The notes: generated by a model from the letters alone, not told the origin. A stretch of 64,000 nt of DNA from Saccharothrix sp. NRRL B-16314 (GCF_000716595.1 NZ_JNXC01000030.1:80666-144665); one strand, 5' to 3'. Numbered from the stretch's first letter, positions 29,451-38,765 are shown. Made by a program: numbers and translations.

Positions 29451-29956
29451 CACCGGGCTGGAGACCAAGCCGACCGGGTCGAGCCGTGCCGGGCAAAGGC
29501 TCGCGAGGGTCTGTGACCGGGTGGAGGGGGCGACGCTGATCGTCACGGTCCTGGGCGTGCTGCCGGCGCTGCCGGTCGCCGCGGCGACCGGTTCCAAGCG
29601 CTGCGCAGACATCGACACCGCCCGCCACAACGTGCTCCCGCTGGACGGCCGCTCGTTCGAGCAGGTGCTGCCGGGAATGGCCGGTCTGCTCGGACCGCAC
29701 GTGGTCAACCGGCCGCAAGCGCTCCTGGATCTTCACGTCTCAAGTGGACATCGTGGAAGGCGGCGCGAGATGCGCCATCCTCGACCTGGCGGCCACGGCG
29801 GCTGTCAGCCGGAACCGGGACCTCCGCGCACGACGCCACGCGGTCCGATTCCTCGATGCGCGGCCGGCGGGTGCCCCGGGAGTCGGCGGCGACCAGGTCG
29901 GCGGACAGAGTGCCGGCGTGACACGGGTCGTGGCGGTTCTCGGCGACGGCGAATGC
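29451..29956. other. No recognisable gene
   Basis: Open frames exist on both strands, but none has a ribosome site or a recognisable motif. The stretch lies between the IS630 scrap and the stop of the membrane protein and is probably decayed DNA. Confidence 0.4.
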
Positions 29957-31774
29957 TCATGTGGCGTCCATCGTGAACAGCCAGACATCGTCGACGCGAC
30001 GGGCGGGGATGCCGGTCACCTCGCTGGTCCAGCGAAGCACAGGTGTTTCGTCGGTGTCGGGGAGATCGGCCACGAGGACCGTGTCGACGCCGTGCGCGCG
30101 TAGCCAGTCGGCGGCGGTGTCCGGTGTGGTCGCGACGGGATCGTGGCGGAGGATCGCGGCGACCGCCTCCTGGTACGGGCCGGGCAGTGCTTCGAACAGC
30201 ACGGGACTGGTGGCGTCGGAGCCGATGAAGTAGCCGCCGGTGGTGCGGTAGGCCATGGTCGACACCGCCTGCCAGAGCAGTGGGACGGCTCCACCGTGCC
30301 AAGTGCGGGTGGCCCGTGGCACAGTCTCGACAACGTGCCCGCGGATCTGTTCGACACCTGTTCCGGTGAAGAAGGCGGGGATGTCGGCGGGCCTGGTCCT
30401 CTGGGCGTTGGCGGGCAGCCAGGTGCAGGACGCGGCCACCACCAGGGCGATGGCCGCCAAGCCGACCGGACGGGCCGATCGGGCGTGGAAGTGCTGCCAC
30501 AGCAGGGCCATCATGAACGCGACGCAGAGTGCGACGAACACCGGCACGCGCCACGCCTCGGCCTGGCCGATCAGCGGAACCTCCGACAAGAGCCGCCACG
30601 GCAGGGAGACACCGGGATACCGACCGAGGACGATCAACGTGACCCCGAGGGACAACACAAGCAGAACGGTCGCGACGGCGGCGGTGAGGCGGAGCGAGCG
30701 GTTGCGGACGAACAGCGCTGCACCGATGAGGACGACCAGGATCGGGACGCCGATGTAGGTGCCCTGCTCTCCGGTGTAGATGCCGAGGCGTGGGGCGAGT
30801 TCTTCGGTTCCCAGGCGAAAGTGTGTCAGGTGGCTCGGAACGACCAGGTTCACGATGTCGGCGCCGGTGCCCTCGTGGTTGCGGATCTGCCCTTGCGGTC
30901 GTATAGGGCCCGCCAGGAGCAGGTACAGCGGATAGGCGCAGAGCACGGCGTAGACCGTGCAGCAGGCGACACCGGCGGTCAGCACCGGACGGAGACGTGC
31001 CACGGCCTGCCGGGGCCATCGCACGGCGAGAACACCGCCCGTCACGGCGAAAGCGATGGCGCCCAAGGCGACGGTCTGCGTGTAGAGACCGGTCTGGACC
31101 GCGAACGCCAGCCCGAGCAGTGCTCCGTCTCTCACCGGCCGGTCCACTCGGATGAAGATGGCCTTCACCGCCCACAGCAGGATCGGCGGCAGGACCGACC
31201 AGACGAGGTTGAGGTGACCGAAGTAGGTGTGCGCCACCACGAAAGGCGAGAACCCGTAAAGCAGTCCCGCCAGGGCTCGAGGTGCCCAATCGCTGACGTA
31301 CGCGCGCGACACCAGGAACAACGCCGTCCCGGACGCGACCGGGCCGAGGATCATGCCGAGGTTGTACGCGGCGATCGGGCCCGCGGTCACCGTGATGGGG
31401 GCGAGCAGCGCCGAGAGCACCGGCATCGTCGTGTTCCACATGCCGTTGACGCCCGCGGGGGCGTTCATCGCCGTGGTGAACAACGGGTTCTCGCCCGAGG
31501 CGAGTGAGTGGGGGAACCAGGTGAGCCACCAGATGAACAAGTGGGAGTCGACGTCCACTTCGCCGATCGTCACTGTCGTGAACGCGCTGAGCACGTTGTG
31601 GTGCAACCCGAGCGAGACCACCAGGTAACCGGCCACGGTCAGACCGACCACGACCGAGCCCCGTACGGGCCGGGACGGCACGCCGGCATCGCCACCCGAC
31701 TTCCCCGGATCCCGGTTCCCGGTTGCTTCGAGGCTCGGCCGGCTGGTCTCCAACGGCAGGTCGCCGATAGTCAT
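29957..31774 (-). CDS. Multi-pass membrane protein, glycosyltransferase-like topology
   Basis: A 605-aa protein with about 11 hydrophobic segments in the first 460 residues and a soluble C-terminal part. The start chosen is ATG 31,774 (MTIGDLPLETS) with GAAAGAAG upstream; a further in-frame ATG at 31,840 would add 22 residues without a better site. An early loop with VDSHLFIWWLTWFPHSL and the NPLFTTAMNAPAGVN stretch resemble YfhO/GT-C-type membrane proteins, in which an acidic loop residue after the first membrane helix takes part in catalysis with polyprenyl-phosphate sugars. The C-terminal domain carries TVLVADLP. Function is not established. It has no clear operon partner. Confidence 0.75.
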   Translation of the reverse strand: MTIGDLPLETSRPSLEATGNRDPGKSGGDAGVPSRPVRGSVVVGLTVAGYLVVSLGLHHNVLSAFTTVTIGEVDVDSHLFIWWLTWFPHSLASGENPLFTTAMNAPAGVNGMWNTTMPVLSALLAPITVTAGPIAAYNLGMILGPVASGTALFLVSRAYVSDWAPRALAGLLYGFSPFVVAHTYFGHLNLVWSVLPPILLWAVKAIFIRVDRPVRDGALLGLAFAVQTGLYTQTVALGAIAFAVTGGVLAVRWPRQAVARLRPVLTAGVACCTVYAVLCAYPLYLLLAGPIRPQGQIRNHEGTGADIVNLVVPSHLTHFRLGTEELAPRLGIYTGEQGTYIGVPILVVLIGAALFVRNRSLRLTAAVATVLLVLSLGVTLIVLGRYPGVSLPWRLLSEVPLIGQAEAWRVPVFVALCVAFMMALLWQHFHARSARPVGLAAIALVVAASCTWLPANAQRTRPADIPAFFTGTGVEQIRGHVVETVPRATRTWHGGAVPLLWQAVSTMAYRTTGGYFIGSDATSPVLFEALPGPYQEAVAAILRHDPVATTPDTAADWLRAHGVDTVLVADLPDTDETPVLRWTSEVTGIPARRVDDVWLFTMDAT

Positions 31775-32705
31775 GTGACTTCTTTCGGTCACCGTGGAAG
31801 CGATCGATGCTTCCACGAGGTCATGGAGATCGAGTCGCACCGGGTGCCGCCCTGCCCGCGGTCATGCGGACGTTCCGACACCCCGCCGCCATCGCCTCGC
31901 TGACGCAGCGGCCTCCGACACGCACCGCCACCACGGAATCCACTCGACAGAATCCGCACACGGCAGCAAGACCCGCCTCTCGAACACGACCCGAATCGAG
32001 ACGCACATCCTCACCGTGGCGTAGGCCGCACTCAGGCATTCACACCATCGTGGGCACGTCCAGGCCGGTCACGATCTTCTCCATCGCCGAGGCGGCCGGC
32101 GGGTCGGTGCCGACGGTGTCCAGTAGCGCTTACCTCGGAGAGCGCGGCTGGCAGCCGACGTAGTCGACCGCCTTGTGCAGGAACGATGTCCGGAGATCAA
32201 CGCGTGATGCCGACAGGCCAGGGAAGTGGATCCGGCGCGCAACGCCGACATCAAGCACGTTACGTTGACGATCACGGCCGACGCGGTGGCGGATGGAAAG
32301 AACGCCCGCAGCGCGTCCACAGGCCGCGCAGTAGAGCGACGGACGGCACGCCGTCAACTCCGCCGTGACGGAGCAGGAGGAATCCACCTCGGGGCGTCCC
32401 GAGCTTTCGACCCCCTGAGGCGACAAAGCAACACCGCCACGATCCGCAAGAGTGTCACTGGCAGTAATCGACTGCTAACTCATCGAACTGGCAACCTGAG
32501 GCCTCGTAGGCGAGCTTCACGCGGGAGCCGCGGAACACCTCGCCCGCAACTAGAGATCGCGATCCCGCCACCTCCTTCGTGGGGCGGTCGCCCTCGCTCC
32601 TCTGCATGGCCGCATTGCCGCAGGTCAGGGTTCTCGGGGGCCCCCGATTTTGGCCACCGAGAACGATCATGTAACCTATGCACACACCACGGCGAAAGCC
32701 GAGGA
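31775..32705. other. Intergenic region with remnants
   Basis: About 930 bp without a supported complete gene. A LacI-like helix-turn-helix scrap is listed separately. A 76-codon minus-strand frame (32,455-32,685, ending CQFDELAVDYCQ) has no motif I recognise. The last 30 bp should contain the tRNA promoter, but no clear boxes were assigned. Confidence 0.4.
32050..32132 (+). pseudogene. LacI-type helix-turn-helix remnant
   Basis: From GTG 32,050 the plus strand reads RPVTIFSIAEAAGGSVPTVS, matching the DNA-binding helix-turn-helix at the start of LacI-family repressors (usually TI.DIA..AGVS..TVS). After this the similarity ends. Only the DNA-binding motif is left. Confidence 0.4.
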
Positions 32706-32788
32706 GTCCGGGTGGCGGAATGGCAGACGCGCTAGCTTGAGGTGCTAGTCCCCGAAAGGGGGTGGGGGTTCAAGTCCCCCCTCGGACA
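32706..32788 (+). tRNA. tRNA-Leu (anticodon GAG)
   Basis: An 83-nt class II tRNA. The acceptor stem GTCCGGG pairs with CTCGGAC, the D-arm follows as TGGCGGAATGGCAGACG, and the anticodon stem CTAGC/GCTAG encloses the loop TTGAGGT with anticodon GAG. A long variable arm (TCCCCGAAAGGGGG) and a T-arm with loop TTCAAGT complete the fold. CCA is not encoded. Its 3' end is the probable attachment site of the integrative element to the right. Confidence 0.95.
32764..32788. other. Probable left attachment site (attL) in tRNA-Leu 3' end
   Basis: The recombinase gene ends antisense inside the T-arm and acceptor stem (stop at 32,770-32,772), so the junction between chromosome and element must lie in or next to these bases. 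A 13-bp match to 32,764-32,776 (GGGGGTTCAAGTC) recurs at 49,227-49,239. The exact core is not proven. Confidence 0.45.
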
Positions 32789-34533
32789 CGAGCACTATTC
32801 ACATTGCCCACGGGTTTGATGATCACATCAGCCACGTGGGCATTGTTTTTGTAGAGAACTTGCAGGTCAAGGGCGGTATAGAGCCCTGCCAACGTCTCCA
32901 CCTTGGCATCGTTGACCGTCGCTCCGATGTCACCCAGCGAGTCGATCATGGCGTGTACTTCGGCCGCCGTCAGCGTCTGCGGTGGTGGTGTGCCCTCCAA
33001 CTCGGCCTTGGCTGCCGCTCGTGCGGCCTGAGCTTCGTTCATGGGCTCTACCAGTGCCATCGGGTCGATTCCGGCTTTGATCGCTGCCTGGAAACGGCTG
33101 AGTTCCTGCTCTGCCTTGGCCAGTCGCTTTCGTGCCGTGTCGTGGTTCGTGGGGGTATCGGTCCCCTGTGAGGCAAGCAATGCCGCGACGGTCCGGTCAA
33201 CGTTCTTCGGTGCGAACAACTCGCTGAGCCACTTGTTCACCGCCTCTTGAAGAACGTCCTCACGGAGGTAGATCGTCGCCGGGTGGGTGCCGAGCACGGG
33301 GGAGCCGATGGGAAGAGTCCTTGCTGGGCACCGGTAGTACATGCCGCGCGCCCGTGGGCTTGCTTCCATCTTCCGGGCGCACACCGTGCACCGCACTCGA
33401 CCACGGAACAGGTAGGTCCGTTTCGTAGGTCGCTCGGAGCGTTCCGTCTTTCGAGCGGTCTTCAGGCCACCGGCCGACTTCGACATGCGGAGCAACTGCG
33501 CTTGCGTGAACTCCTCGACGCTCACGATCTCAGGGTGCGCCGGTTTCCGTGATCTGACGATCCGGTCGGTGCTGGCCTTCCGAAACCGGATCACGTGTCC
33601 TGCCGCCACGTCATCGGGGTCGAGCAACGTCTCGTGCCGCATCCACCGGCCGAAGAACGCGTACCCGGTATACCGGGGGTTGTCGAGAATCGCCCTCACC
33701 GTGCCGCCCTGCCAGGCGGCACCGGACCGGTGAGGGTTCTGATCGGGCCGCCGTGCCGAAGGGCAGGGAACCCGGTCCCTGTTCAAGCCGGTTGCGATCG
33801 CCCGGTCACCTCGTCCGCTGAGGTACTCGGCGAAGATCCGCCGCACCACCCCGGCGGACTCCTCGTCAATCGCCAGTACCCGCAACCGGTATCCCTCGGC
33901 GGCTTTGCGCGGGTTGGGATGTGGTCCGCCGTCCACGGTCTCGTATCCGTACGGCGCGCGTCCGCCCTGGTGTCGCCCTTCGTTGAGCACCTGAGCGTCC
34001 ATAGCCGCCCGCACCCGAGCTTGGACGTGCTGGCGCTCCGATTCACTCATACCGCCCAGCACGCTCATCAACATCTTGTGCGAAGGGTTGCGCGGGTCGA
34101 ACCTGCCGCCCAACTCCGGCACCCAGAGATCAACGCCGTACGCGGCGAACTTCGGTGCGATGAGCGAGAACTGGTTGCCGAACCAACACCGGGTGCCCTC
34201 ACCGACCACCACGGCGTTCCACCCGCGATACGGGTTCTTCAACGCTTGGAGCAGCCGAGACGCCTCTTCCCGACGCTCCCACGGCACCGACCGTGATTGG
34301 CCGATGTCGAAGAACTCTTCCGCGATCACGCCGCCGAGCGGTTCCACGAACGTCCGGGCGTTGCCGAACTGCCACCCACGCGACGTCTTCGGGTCTTGGT
34401 TGTCCTCGGTCGAGCACCGCCCGTAGGCCGCTACCGGTCCGATGCCGTCCTCTACGGCGTCAACCACCTCGACGCCCAGCAGCTCGTCCAGCGTCGCCCA
34501 CGGGTCGCGGCTGATTTCAACAGTCATCGTCAC
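32770..34533 (-). CDS. Large serine recombinase (element integrase)
   Basis: A 587-aa serine site-specific recombinase. The resolvase-like N-terminal domain has the catalytic Ser in YGRCSTED (about residue 41), then GGMSESERQHVQARV. The recombinase domain shows GRAPYGYE and the zinc ribbon Cys pairs CTVC and YYRC follow, then a long coiled-coil segment (about 465-520). GTG 34,533 or ATG 34,527 can start it; GAGAGGGGG favours the ATG. The gene is last in a long coupled operon. Its final codons lie antisense within the tRNA-Leu 3' end, so the attachment site is part of its own reading frame and excision should alter its last residues. It drives integration and excision. Confidence 0.9.
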   Translation of the reverse strand: MTMTVEISRDPWATLDELLGVEVVDAVEDGIGPVAAYGRCSTEDNQDPKTSRGWQFGNARTFVEPLGGVIAEEFFDIGQSRSVPWERREEASRLLQALKNPYRGWNAVVVGEGTRCWFGNQFSLIAPKFAAYGVDLWVPELGGRFDPRNPSHKMLMSVLGGMSESERQHVQARVRAAMDAQVLNEGRHQGGRAPYGYETVDGGPHPNPRKAAEGYRLRVLAIDEESAGVVRRIFAEYLSGRGDRAIATGLNRDRVPCPSARRPDQNPHRSGAAWQGGTVRAILDNPRYTGYAFFGRWMRHETLLDPDDVAAGHVIRFRKASTDRIVRSRKPAHPEIVSVEEFTQAQLLRMSKSAGGLKTARKTERSERPTKRTYLFRGRVRCTVCARKMEASPRARGMYYRCPARTLPIGSPVLGTHPATIYLREDVLQEAVNKWLSELFAPKNVDRTVAALLASQGTDTPTNHDTARKRLAKAEQELSRFQAAIKAGIDPMALVEPMNEAQAARAAAKAELEGTPPPQTLTAAEVHAMIDSLGDIGATVNDAKVETLAGLYTALDLQVLYKNNAHVADVIIKPVGNVNSARVRGGT

Positions 34534-34669
34534 CCCCTCTCGGAGGTCCGTCCAAGACCTCCACCTCGGTCAGTTCGACCAGTATGGCAAGCAGTATGCG
34601 GCTGACAGCAGGTGTGAGCGCAGGAAGTTCGCTCGGCACGCGCACCGTGACACGCTCGTCAGCGGTCAT
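34517..34669 (-). CDS. Small conserved-position protein between FtsK and recombinase
   Basis: A 50-aa frame starting at ATG 34,669 overlapping the FtsK TGA by 4 nt (ATGA) and running past the recombinase start. The sequence begins MTADERVTVRVPSELPALTP and continues with a hydrophobic helix ILLAILVEL. The coupling on both sides suggests it is translated. No family recognised. Confidence 0.5.
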   Translation of the reverse strand: MTADERVTVRVPSELPALTPAVSRILLAILVELTEVEVLDGPPRGGDDDC

Positions 34670-36759
34670 CCCTGATCACCGTCCTGTGAGCCGATTTCAT
34701 CAGCCGCCACCCGCTCCACAGCCGCCCGGATGTCGGCTGTCAGGTAGCCCCGTACGCGTCGCGTGCCCTCACCGTCAGGCACGTACTGCCGAAGCGGCTT
34801 GCACCCCAGATCGCCCATCTCCCGAGCGAACGTGGCCGCGTCAACCTCCAGCGCCTCGACCAGCTCGGCGGTAGGCACGAACTCCCGCTCGTCCAACTCC
34901 TCACCGAGGTAGTCCACGACCGCCGCCAACGGCTCGGGCAGGTCGACCACCCACCCGTCAGCCGTGCCGCTCACGATCGCCTTGACCACCGACGTCGAGT
35001 CGATCGGCTGTCGAGCGTCATCACCCACGGCGTGACCCGCCAACGTGCCCGCAGCCTCCCGAAGCGCACGGCCACGCGCACAGATCGCCCGCCACTCGGC
35101 GTTGGGCATGTAGTACGTCCGCACGGTCAGAGCGACCAGGTCCGCCCCGGCGTCCGTCTCGCCATCCGGCCGCAGGATGCCGACGCCCTTGTGACTCGGC
35201 AGCAACGTCGAAGCGTCGTACCCACGGGTGTTCATCTGCTCGCCGAGCACGATGTTCGAGTCACGCCAGTCCATCACCCGCAACGCGAACCGCGAGCCGA
35301 GCACCGCCCGCAACCGAGACGGGATGGTGTTCGAGTCCGGCCGCTGAGTGGCCAGGATGACCACCACACCGGCCGCCGGTCCCTTCCGCACGAGGTACGT
35401 CAACAGGTCAGCGATGTACGCGCCGAGCGTGGTTTTCTTGCCTCCAACCTGCTCACGGGTGGGGTTCTCAAAGAACACCTGGACCTCGTCAACGACCACA
35501 CCAGTGATCGGCATCCCAAGGTCGGCATCCCGCGAGATGGCAGGCGTGATCTTCGACTCCGGGCAGACTTCATCATCCAAAGTGGACATGCGCGCGTACC
35601 GTGCCTGAACCTCTGCCACCAACTCCACGAGGTGATCCCGCACGGCGTACGCGTGCTCCAGCTCGTCCCCGCACACGTACCGGTACGCGATCTGCTCGGC
35701 AGCCTCCCAGTCCTTGCCGCCCTTGCCGTCGAACACGTACAGCCGTGTGTATGGGTCCAGTACCATCCCTGCCGCAGCCAACCGCGTAGCGAACGTCTTG
35801 CCCTGACGAGGAATCGCGCCCACGAGCAACGACGTCCACACCAACGGAAGATCGATCCTCCGGTTGCGCGCGTCCCGCCCGAACGGCACCGGACGCCACG
35901 CATCCCACCACTCCACGTCGAGCAACGGCGTCCGCAACGGTGGACCGGCGTACGGGTCTTCGTCAGCCACCCACAGCGACACCCGCCCAGCGTGCCCACC
36001 ACGGCCACGGACCCGCTCCACGATGAGCTGTACCTCGTCCACCGCCAACGCGGACGCCAGCGCGTCCCGATTCTTGATGACGTCCGCAGCCTTCCGCGTA
36101 GCCGGCAGATCGACCGTGACCGCCCATCCGTCACCGACCCGTGCCGCACGTTCGACCAACCGCAAGGTCTCGTCCTTGCCGATCAGCTTCGCGTCCCGGA
36201 ACGCATCGACCAGAACTTGCGGGTCCATCGTCCAAGTGAGCGTGCGCGGACCGGCGAGTACCGCCTTACGGCCAGGTGAACCGTCCTTGCGTCGCCCCAC
36301 GATCGCAAACGTCACCGCCGCCAACCCGGATGCACTCCAGAGAACAACCTCGCCGTAGAGCACGTACAGCACGAGCAGCGTCGCCGAGACGGCTCCGAAC
36401 ACGGCACCGGTGACCTTCCACCGGAACAGCGTCAAGGCGCGAATCTCAACGAACTTGTCCGCCAGCTTCTCGGACTGCTCGGCAGCCTCCCGGTAGTCCC
36501 GCACCCGAACCCAACGCCGCCACGCTCGCGCAGCGACCAAGACGCCCCGACCGACGCCACCGAAGAACCGACCGGGAAGCCGGACCAACCACCCGAGAGC
36601 GTCCCTCACCGCGAGCCGAAGCGCCTCACGAGACTTCAACAAACGCGGGATAGCCCTCGACTGCTGCCAGCCGCTCTCGAATCGGCGAACCAACGCCAGC
36701 TGATCAGCAACCAACTCGCCGTCGTACACGGGCTCAGCCGGCACCAGGTCGCCGTTCAT
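34666..36759 (-). CDS. FtsK/SpoIIIE-type DNA translocase (element transfer protein)
   Basis: A 697-aa protein. Two hydrophobic segments around residues 115-150 anchor it in the membrane. The motor domain has Walker A GAIPRQGKT (about 315) and Walker B-like ITGVVVDEVQVF (about 420), followed by VVILATQRPDS. A C-terminal helical part may bind DNA. Proteins of this type (TraB, TraSA) pump double-stranded DNA between hyphae during conjugation of actinomycete integrative elements. Start and stop both overlap neighbours by 4 nt, in the order spread protein, FtsK, small protein, recombinase. Confidence 0.9.
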   Translation of the reverse strand: MNGDLVPAEPVYDGELVADQLALVRRFESGWQQSRAIPRLLKSREALRLAVRDALGWLVRLPGRFFGGVGRGVLVAARAWRRWVRVRDYREAAEQSEKLADKFVEIRALTLFRWKVTGAVFGAVSATLLVLYVLYGEVVLWSASGLAAVTFAIVGRRKDGSPGRKAVLAGPRTLTWTMDPQVLVDAFRDAKLIGKDETLRLVERAARVGDGWAVTVDLPATRKAADVIKNRDALASALAVDEVQLIVERVRGRGGHAGRVSLWVADEDPYAGPPLRTPLLDVEWWDAWRPVPFGRDARNRRIDLPLVWTSLLVGAIPRQGKTFATRLAAAGMVLDPYTRLYVFDGKGGKDWEAAEQIAYRYVCGDELEHAYAVRDHLVELVAEVQARYARMSTLDDEVCPESKITPAISRDADLGMPITGVVVDEVQVFFENPTREQVGGKKTTLGAYIADLLTYLVRKGPAAGVVVILATQRPDSNTIPSRLRAVLGSRFALRVMDWRDSNIVLGEQMNTRGYDASTLLPSHKGVGILRPDGETDAGADLVALTVRTYYMPNAEWRAICARGRALREAAGTLAGHAVGDDARQPIDSTSVVKAIVSGTADGWVVDLPEPLAAVVDYLGEELDEREFVPTAELVEALEVDAATFAREMGDLGCKPLRQYVPDGEGTRRVRGYLTADIRAAVERVAADEIGSQDGDQG

Positions 36760-37367
36760 GAACGGCCCCCGTCCTCAGCAAGCGCCGCCGCGAGCCGAGA
36801 CGACAACCCACGCGAGCATCCGGTGACCTTCCGGACCCACGCCGGCGTCACCTTCACGTCCGGCGTTCGTACCGCCCGAGCCGCCGCGAGGTAGTCCGCG
36901 AACGACGTCCGCGGAACCGAGGGCGCCGGTGGCGGGGGAGCGCTCGGCGAGGCGTTCACCGCCGCGCCGAGCTTGTCCCGCAACTCCGTAACCGCCTCCG
37001 CAGCCACGAACACCACCAACGGCGGCACCGAGTGCAGCACCACCAGCGCCGCCGATCCGGCCACGAACGCACTCCAGGTGTTCATGACGTACGTGGCCGC
37101 GAGCGTGAACCACTTCGCAGTACGCACCCACCCGCCCATCCGGACGCCATACCGAGCCGTCACCTGCTCGGCTCGAAGGATCGCCAGCAGCACCAGCGAC
37201 ACCATCGGGTCGAGCAGCCAAGCCGCACTCCACGCCAGCGACCACACCGGCGCACCGGCCGCCGCGAACTGCTGGACGTTCGTCATCGTGAACGCCAACC
37301 CGAGCAGAATCCCGGTCCAGCACAGACGGTCCACCTGCCGCGCCACCCGCTCGACCGACTCACTCAT
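36756..37367 (-). CDS. Spread-type membrane protein (DUF2637-like)
   Basis: A 203-aa protein with four hydrophobic segments (about residues 15-35, 45-65, 85-105, 108-125), a Pro-rich linker (PPPPAPSVP) and a C-terminal helix-turn-helix-like segment (VTPAWVRKVTGCSRGLSSRL). The layout matches DUF2637 proteins of AICEs, thought to help plasmid spread in mycelium. It overlaps both neighbours by 4 nt. Confidence 0.7.
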   Translation of the reverse strand: MSESVERVARQVDRLCWTGILLGLAFTMTNVQQFAAAGAPVWSLAWSAAWLLDPMVSLVLLAILRAEQVTARYGVRMGGWVRTAKWFTLAATYVMNTWSAFVAGSAALVVLHSVPPLVVFVAAEAVTELRDKLGAAVNASPSAPPPPAPSVPRTSFADYLAAARAVRTPDVKVTPAWVRKVTGCSRGLSSRLAAALAEDGGRS

Positions 37368-37696
37368 CGCCGCTCACCCCGAGGTCGAGACGGCTCGTAC
37401 GTCGTCACGGTCAGCGCCCGAGTCAACGTGTAGGACGCGAACAGCGCAGGCACGACCAGCACCGCCAGGAGCAACCACCCGCCACCGCGCTGAGTGATCA
37501 CCACCCACTGAACGATCACGATCAACACCGCGTTGACCGCCACCCGACCAGCCAGCGACACCAGCCGCGCACTGCTCCGCGCGACGTTGGCCGCCGCCTT
37601 GGCACGGCGAGCACCAGCCCGCCACACGAGCAACAGCACCAGGAGTACACCGACACCGGCCAGCACCTGAGTAGGCGTGAGGCTGAGAGCGTTCAT
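37364..37696 (-). CDS. Small membrane protein, element spread operon
   Basis: A 110-aa protein with an N-terminal membrane helix (GVGVLLVLLLVW) and one or two further helices near residues 55-90 (VLIVIVQWVVI, LLLAVLVVPALF). Between the first and second lies a basic Ala/Arg-rich stretch. Position between WhiB and the larger membrane protein, with 4-nt overlaps, points to a Spd-like role in intramycelial spread. Family not recognised with certainty. Confidence 0.6.
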   Translation of the reverse strand: MNALSLTPTQVLAGVGVLLVLLLVWRAGARRAKAAANVARSSARLVSLAGRVAVNAVLIVIVQWVVITQRGGGWLLLAVLVVPALFASYTLTRALTVTTYEPSRPRGERR

Positions 37697-38022
37697 GAAC
37701 GCGGCCCCCTCTCGACCCGTTCACCGCGTCGCAGCCAGTGCGGGTACAGCTCCCGCCGGTCATTCGCCGACAGCGCACCCCAGACGCCCACGGTGTTCTC
37801 ACCGGCCGTGCGCAACTCCAGCTCCAAGCACTCGTCCCGCACCGGGCAACCGGCGCAAATCCGCGCGGCCAACTCCCGGTCGGTCATCTCCTCATCGGCC
37901 CACGGTGGTGAGTCCGAGAACGCCCACATGCACAGCCCGTCGCGCTCGACGACACCGGCCAACACCTCGGACGGCACCCACCGGAGCCGGTCCAGCTCCC
38001 AAGCGATCGAGATCAGGTTCAC
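37693..38022 (-). CDS. WhiB-family iron-sulfur regulator
   Basis: A 109-aa WhiB protein. The start chosen is GTG 38,022 with GGGAGG six nt upstream; the longer frame overlaps the excisionase. Four Cys ligands for a [4Fe-4S] cluster are present: GLCMW, then CAGCPVRDEC. The turn motif GVWGALS follows and a basic C-terminus ends the protein. WhiB proteins work with the primary sigma factor. On an integrative element it probably regulates transfer or excision genes. It overlaps both neighbouring genes by 4 nt. Confidence 0.88.
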   Translation of the reverse strand: MNLISIAWELDRLRWVPSEVLAGVVERDGLCMWAFSDSPPWADEEMTDRELAARICAGCPVRDECLELELRTAGENTVGVWGALSANDRRELYPHWLRRGERVERGPRS

Positions 38023-38213
38023 GACGTGCCTCCCGAACGGGGCTCGTCGAGCAGCCGCACCAGCACGTTCGCCGGAATGACCAACCGGCCGCGCCGCCGC
38101 ACCAGCGGCAGCCTGCCGAGCCGGATGGCGCGGTGGACCGTGGACGCCTCGACGCCGAGAACCCAAGCGGCCCGGCGAACGGAGTAACCGGAAGAAGGCA
38201 GAGAAGTACGCAT
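38019..38213 (-). CDS. Excisionase-like helix-turn-helix protein
   Basis: A 64-aa MerR/excisionase-type DNA-binding protein: YSVRRAAWVLGVEASTVHRAIRLGRL is the helix-turn-helix, followed by VRRRGRLVIPANVL. Such proteins bend DNA for excision with the integrase. It is first in the seven-gene minus-strand operon that ends with the recombinase, so excision and transfer are co-expressed. Confidence 0.8.
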   Translation of the reverse strand: MRTSLPSSGYSVRRAAWVLGVEASTVHRAIRLGRLPLVRRRGRLVIPANVLVRLLDEPRSGGTS

Positions 38214-38236
38214 CAGGAAAGGCCCTTCGACTATTC

Positions 38237-38273
38237 GAGCTGACGATTTCAGCTCTAGATTGCTGATTTCAGC
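38237..38273. promoter_or_regulatory. Operator region: GCTGA/TCAGC dyads before the transfer operon
   Basis: GAGCTGA and TCAGCTC form a perfect 7-5-7 inverted repeat at 38,237-38,255. GCTGA-TT-TCAGC forms a second dyad at 38,262-38,273. They lie between the excisionase start and the XRE gene, as expected for repressor sites. The same TGATTTCAG core occurs upstream of the Nudix-like gene at 42,427. Confidence 0.55.
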
Positions 38274-38350
38274 GCAACAGAGGGCGTGTTTGATCGCACC
38301 CGGCGCGAAATGCGCCGTGTCACGTCACGGAACAGCGGAAGACGGCTAAT

Positions 38351-38362
38351 CTCAGCGCTGAG
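38351..38362. promoter_or_regulatory. 12-bp palindrome CTCAGCGCTGAG before the XRE gene
   Basis: A perfect palindrome made of the same half-sites as the dyads 100 bp to the left, 20 nt before the GTG of the XRE regulator. It may allow self-repression. Confidence 0.45.
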
Positions 38363-38381
38363 GCGGAGCGCGGAGGAATAC

Positions 38382-38765
38382 GTGTCGGAGGATTGGGCGG
38401 CAGTCGCCAAGGCCATCAACCAGCGCGTGAATGAGCTGGGTTGGCGTCAACGGGAGCTTGCGGAACGCTCGCACGTCTCGCAAGCGATCGTCCGCGAGAT
38501 CCAGCACCACACCGTCGAACGCCGCCGCAGTCCGCGGACGCTTGAATCCCTGTCCACCGCGCTCGGTTGGCACCCGCAACACCTCGAAGCCGTTCTGCAC
38601 GGCCGAAAGCCGCCGCAAGCCGACGAGCCGGTCACCGACCCGGCCGACAGCCTCTGGTCCCGTTTGGACGGTTTCGAGCAGCGGCTGAACGACATCACCG
38701 ACCGCCTCGACGGCATCAAGTCGGACCTCTCGACCGTGATCGAGCACGTCCGCGATCGCCGCTAG
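38382..38765 (+). CDS. XRE-family repressor
   Basis: A 127-aa regulator starting at GTG 38,382, with GGAGG seven nt before it; an upstream in-frame ATG at 38,286 lacks a site and would cover the palindrome. The Cro/CI helix-turn-helix spans INQRVNELGWRQRELAERSH then VSQAIVREIQ. The C-terminal 40 residues (LWSRLDGFEQRLNDITDRLD) look like a short coiled coil for dimerisation. It is divergent from the excisionase operon and is the probable maintenance repressor of the element, like KorSA/Pra-controlled circuits of other AICEs, though the family differs. Confidence 0.82.
   Translation: MSEDWAAVAKAINQRVNELGWRQRELAERSHVSQAIVREIQHHTVERRRSPRTLESLSTALGWHPQHLEAVLHGRKPPQADEPVTDPADSLWSRLDGFEQRLNDITDRLDGIKSDLSTVIEHVRDRR

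Noticed and set aside
29143..29736. Minus-strand 197-codon frame over the IS630 scrap
   Set aside because: No motif; the plus strand has a recognisable transposase core.
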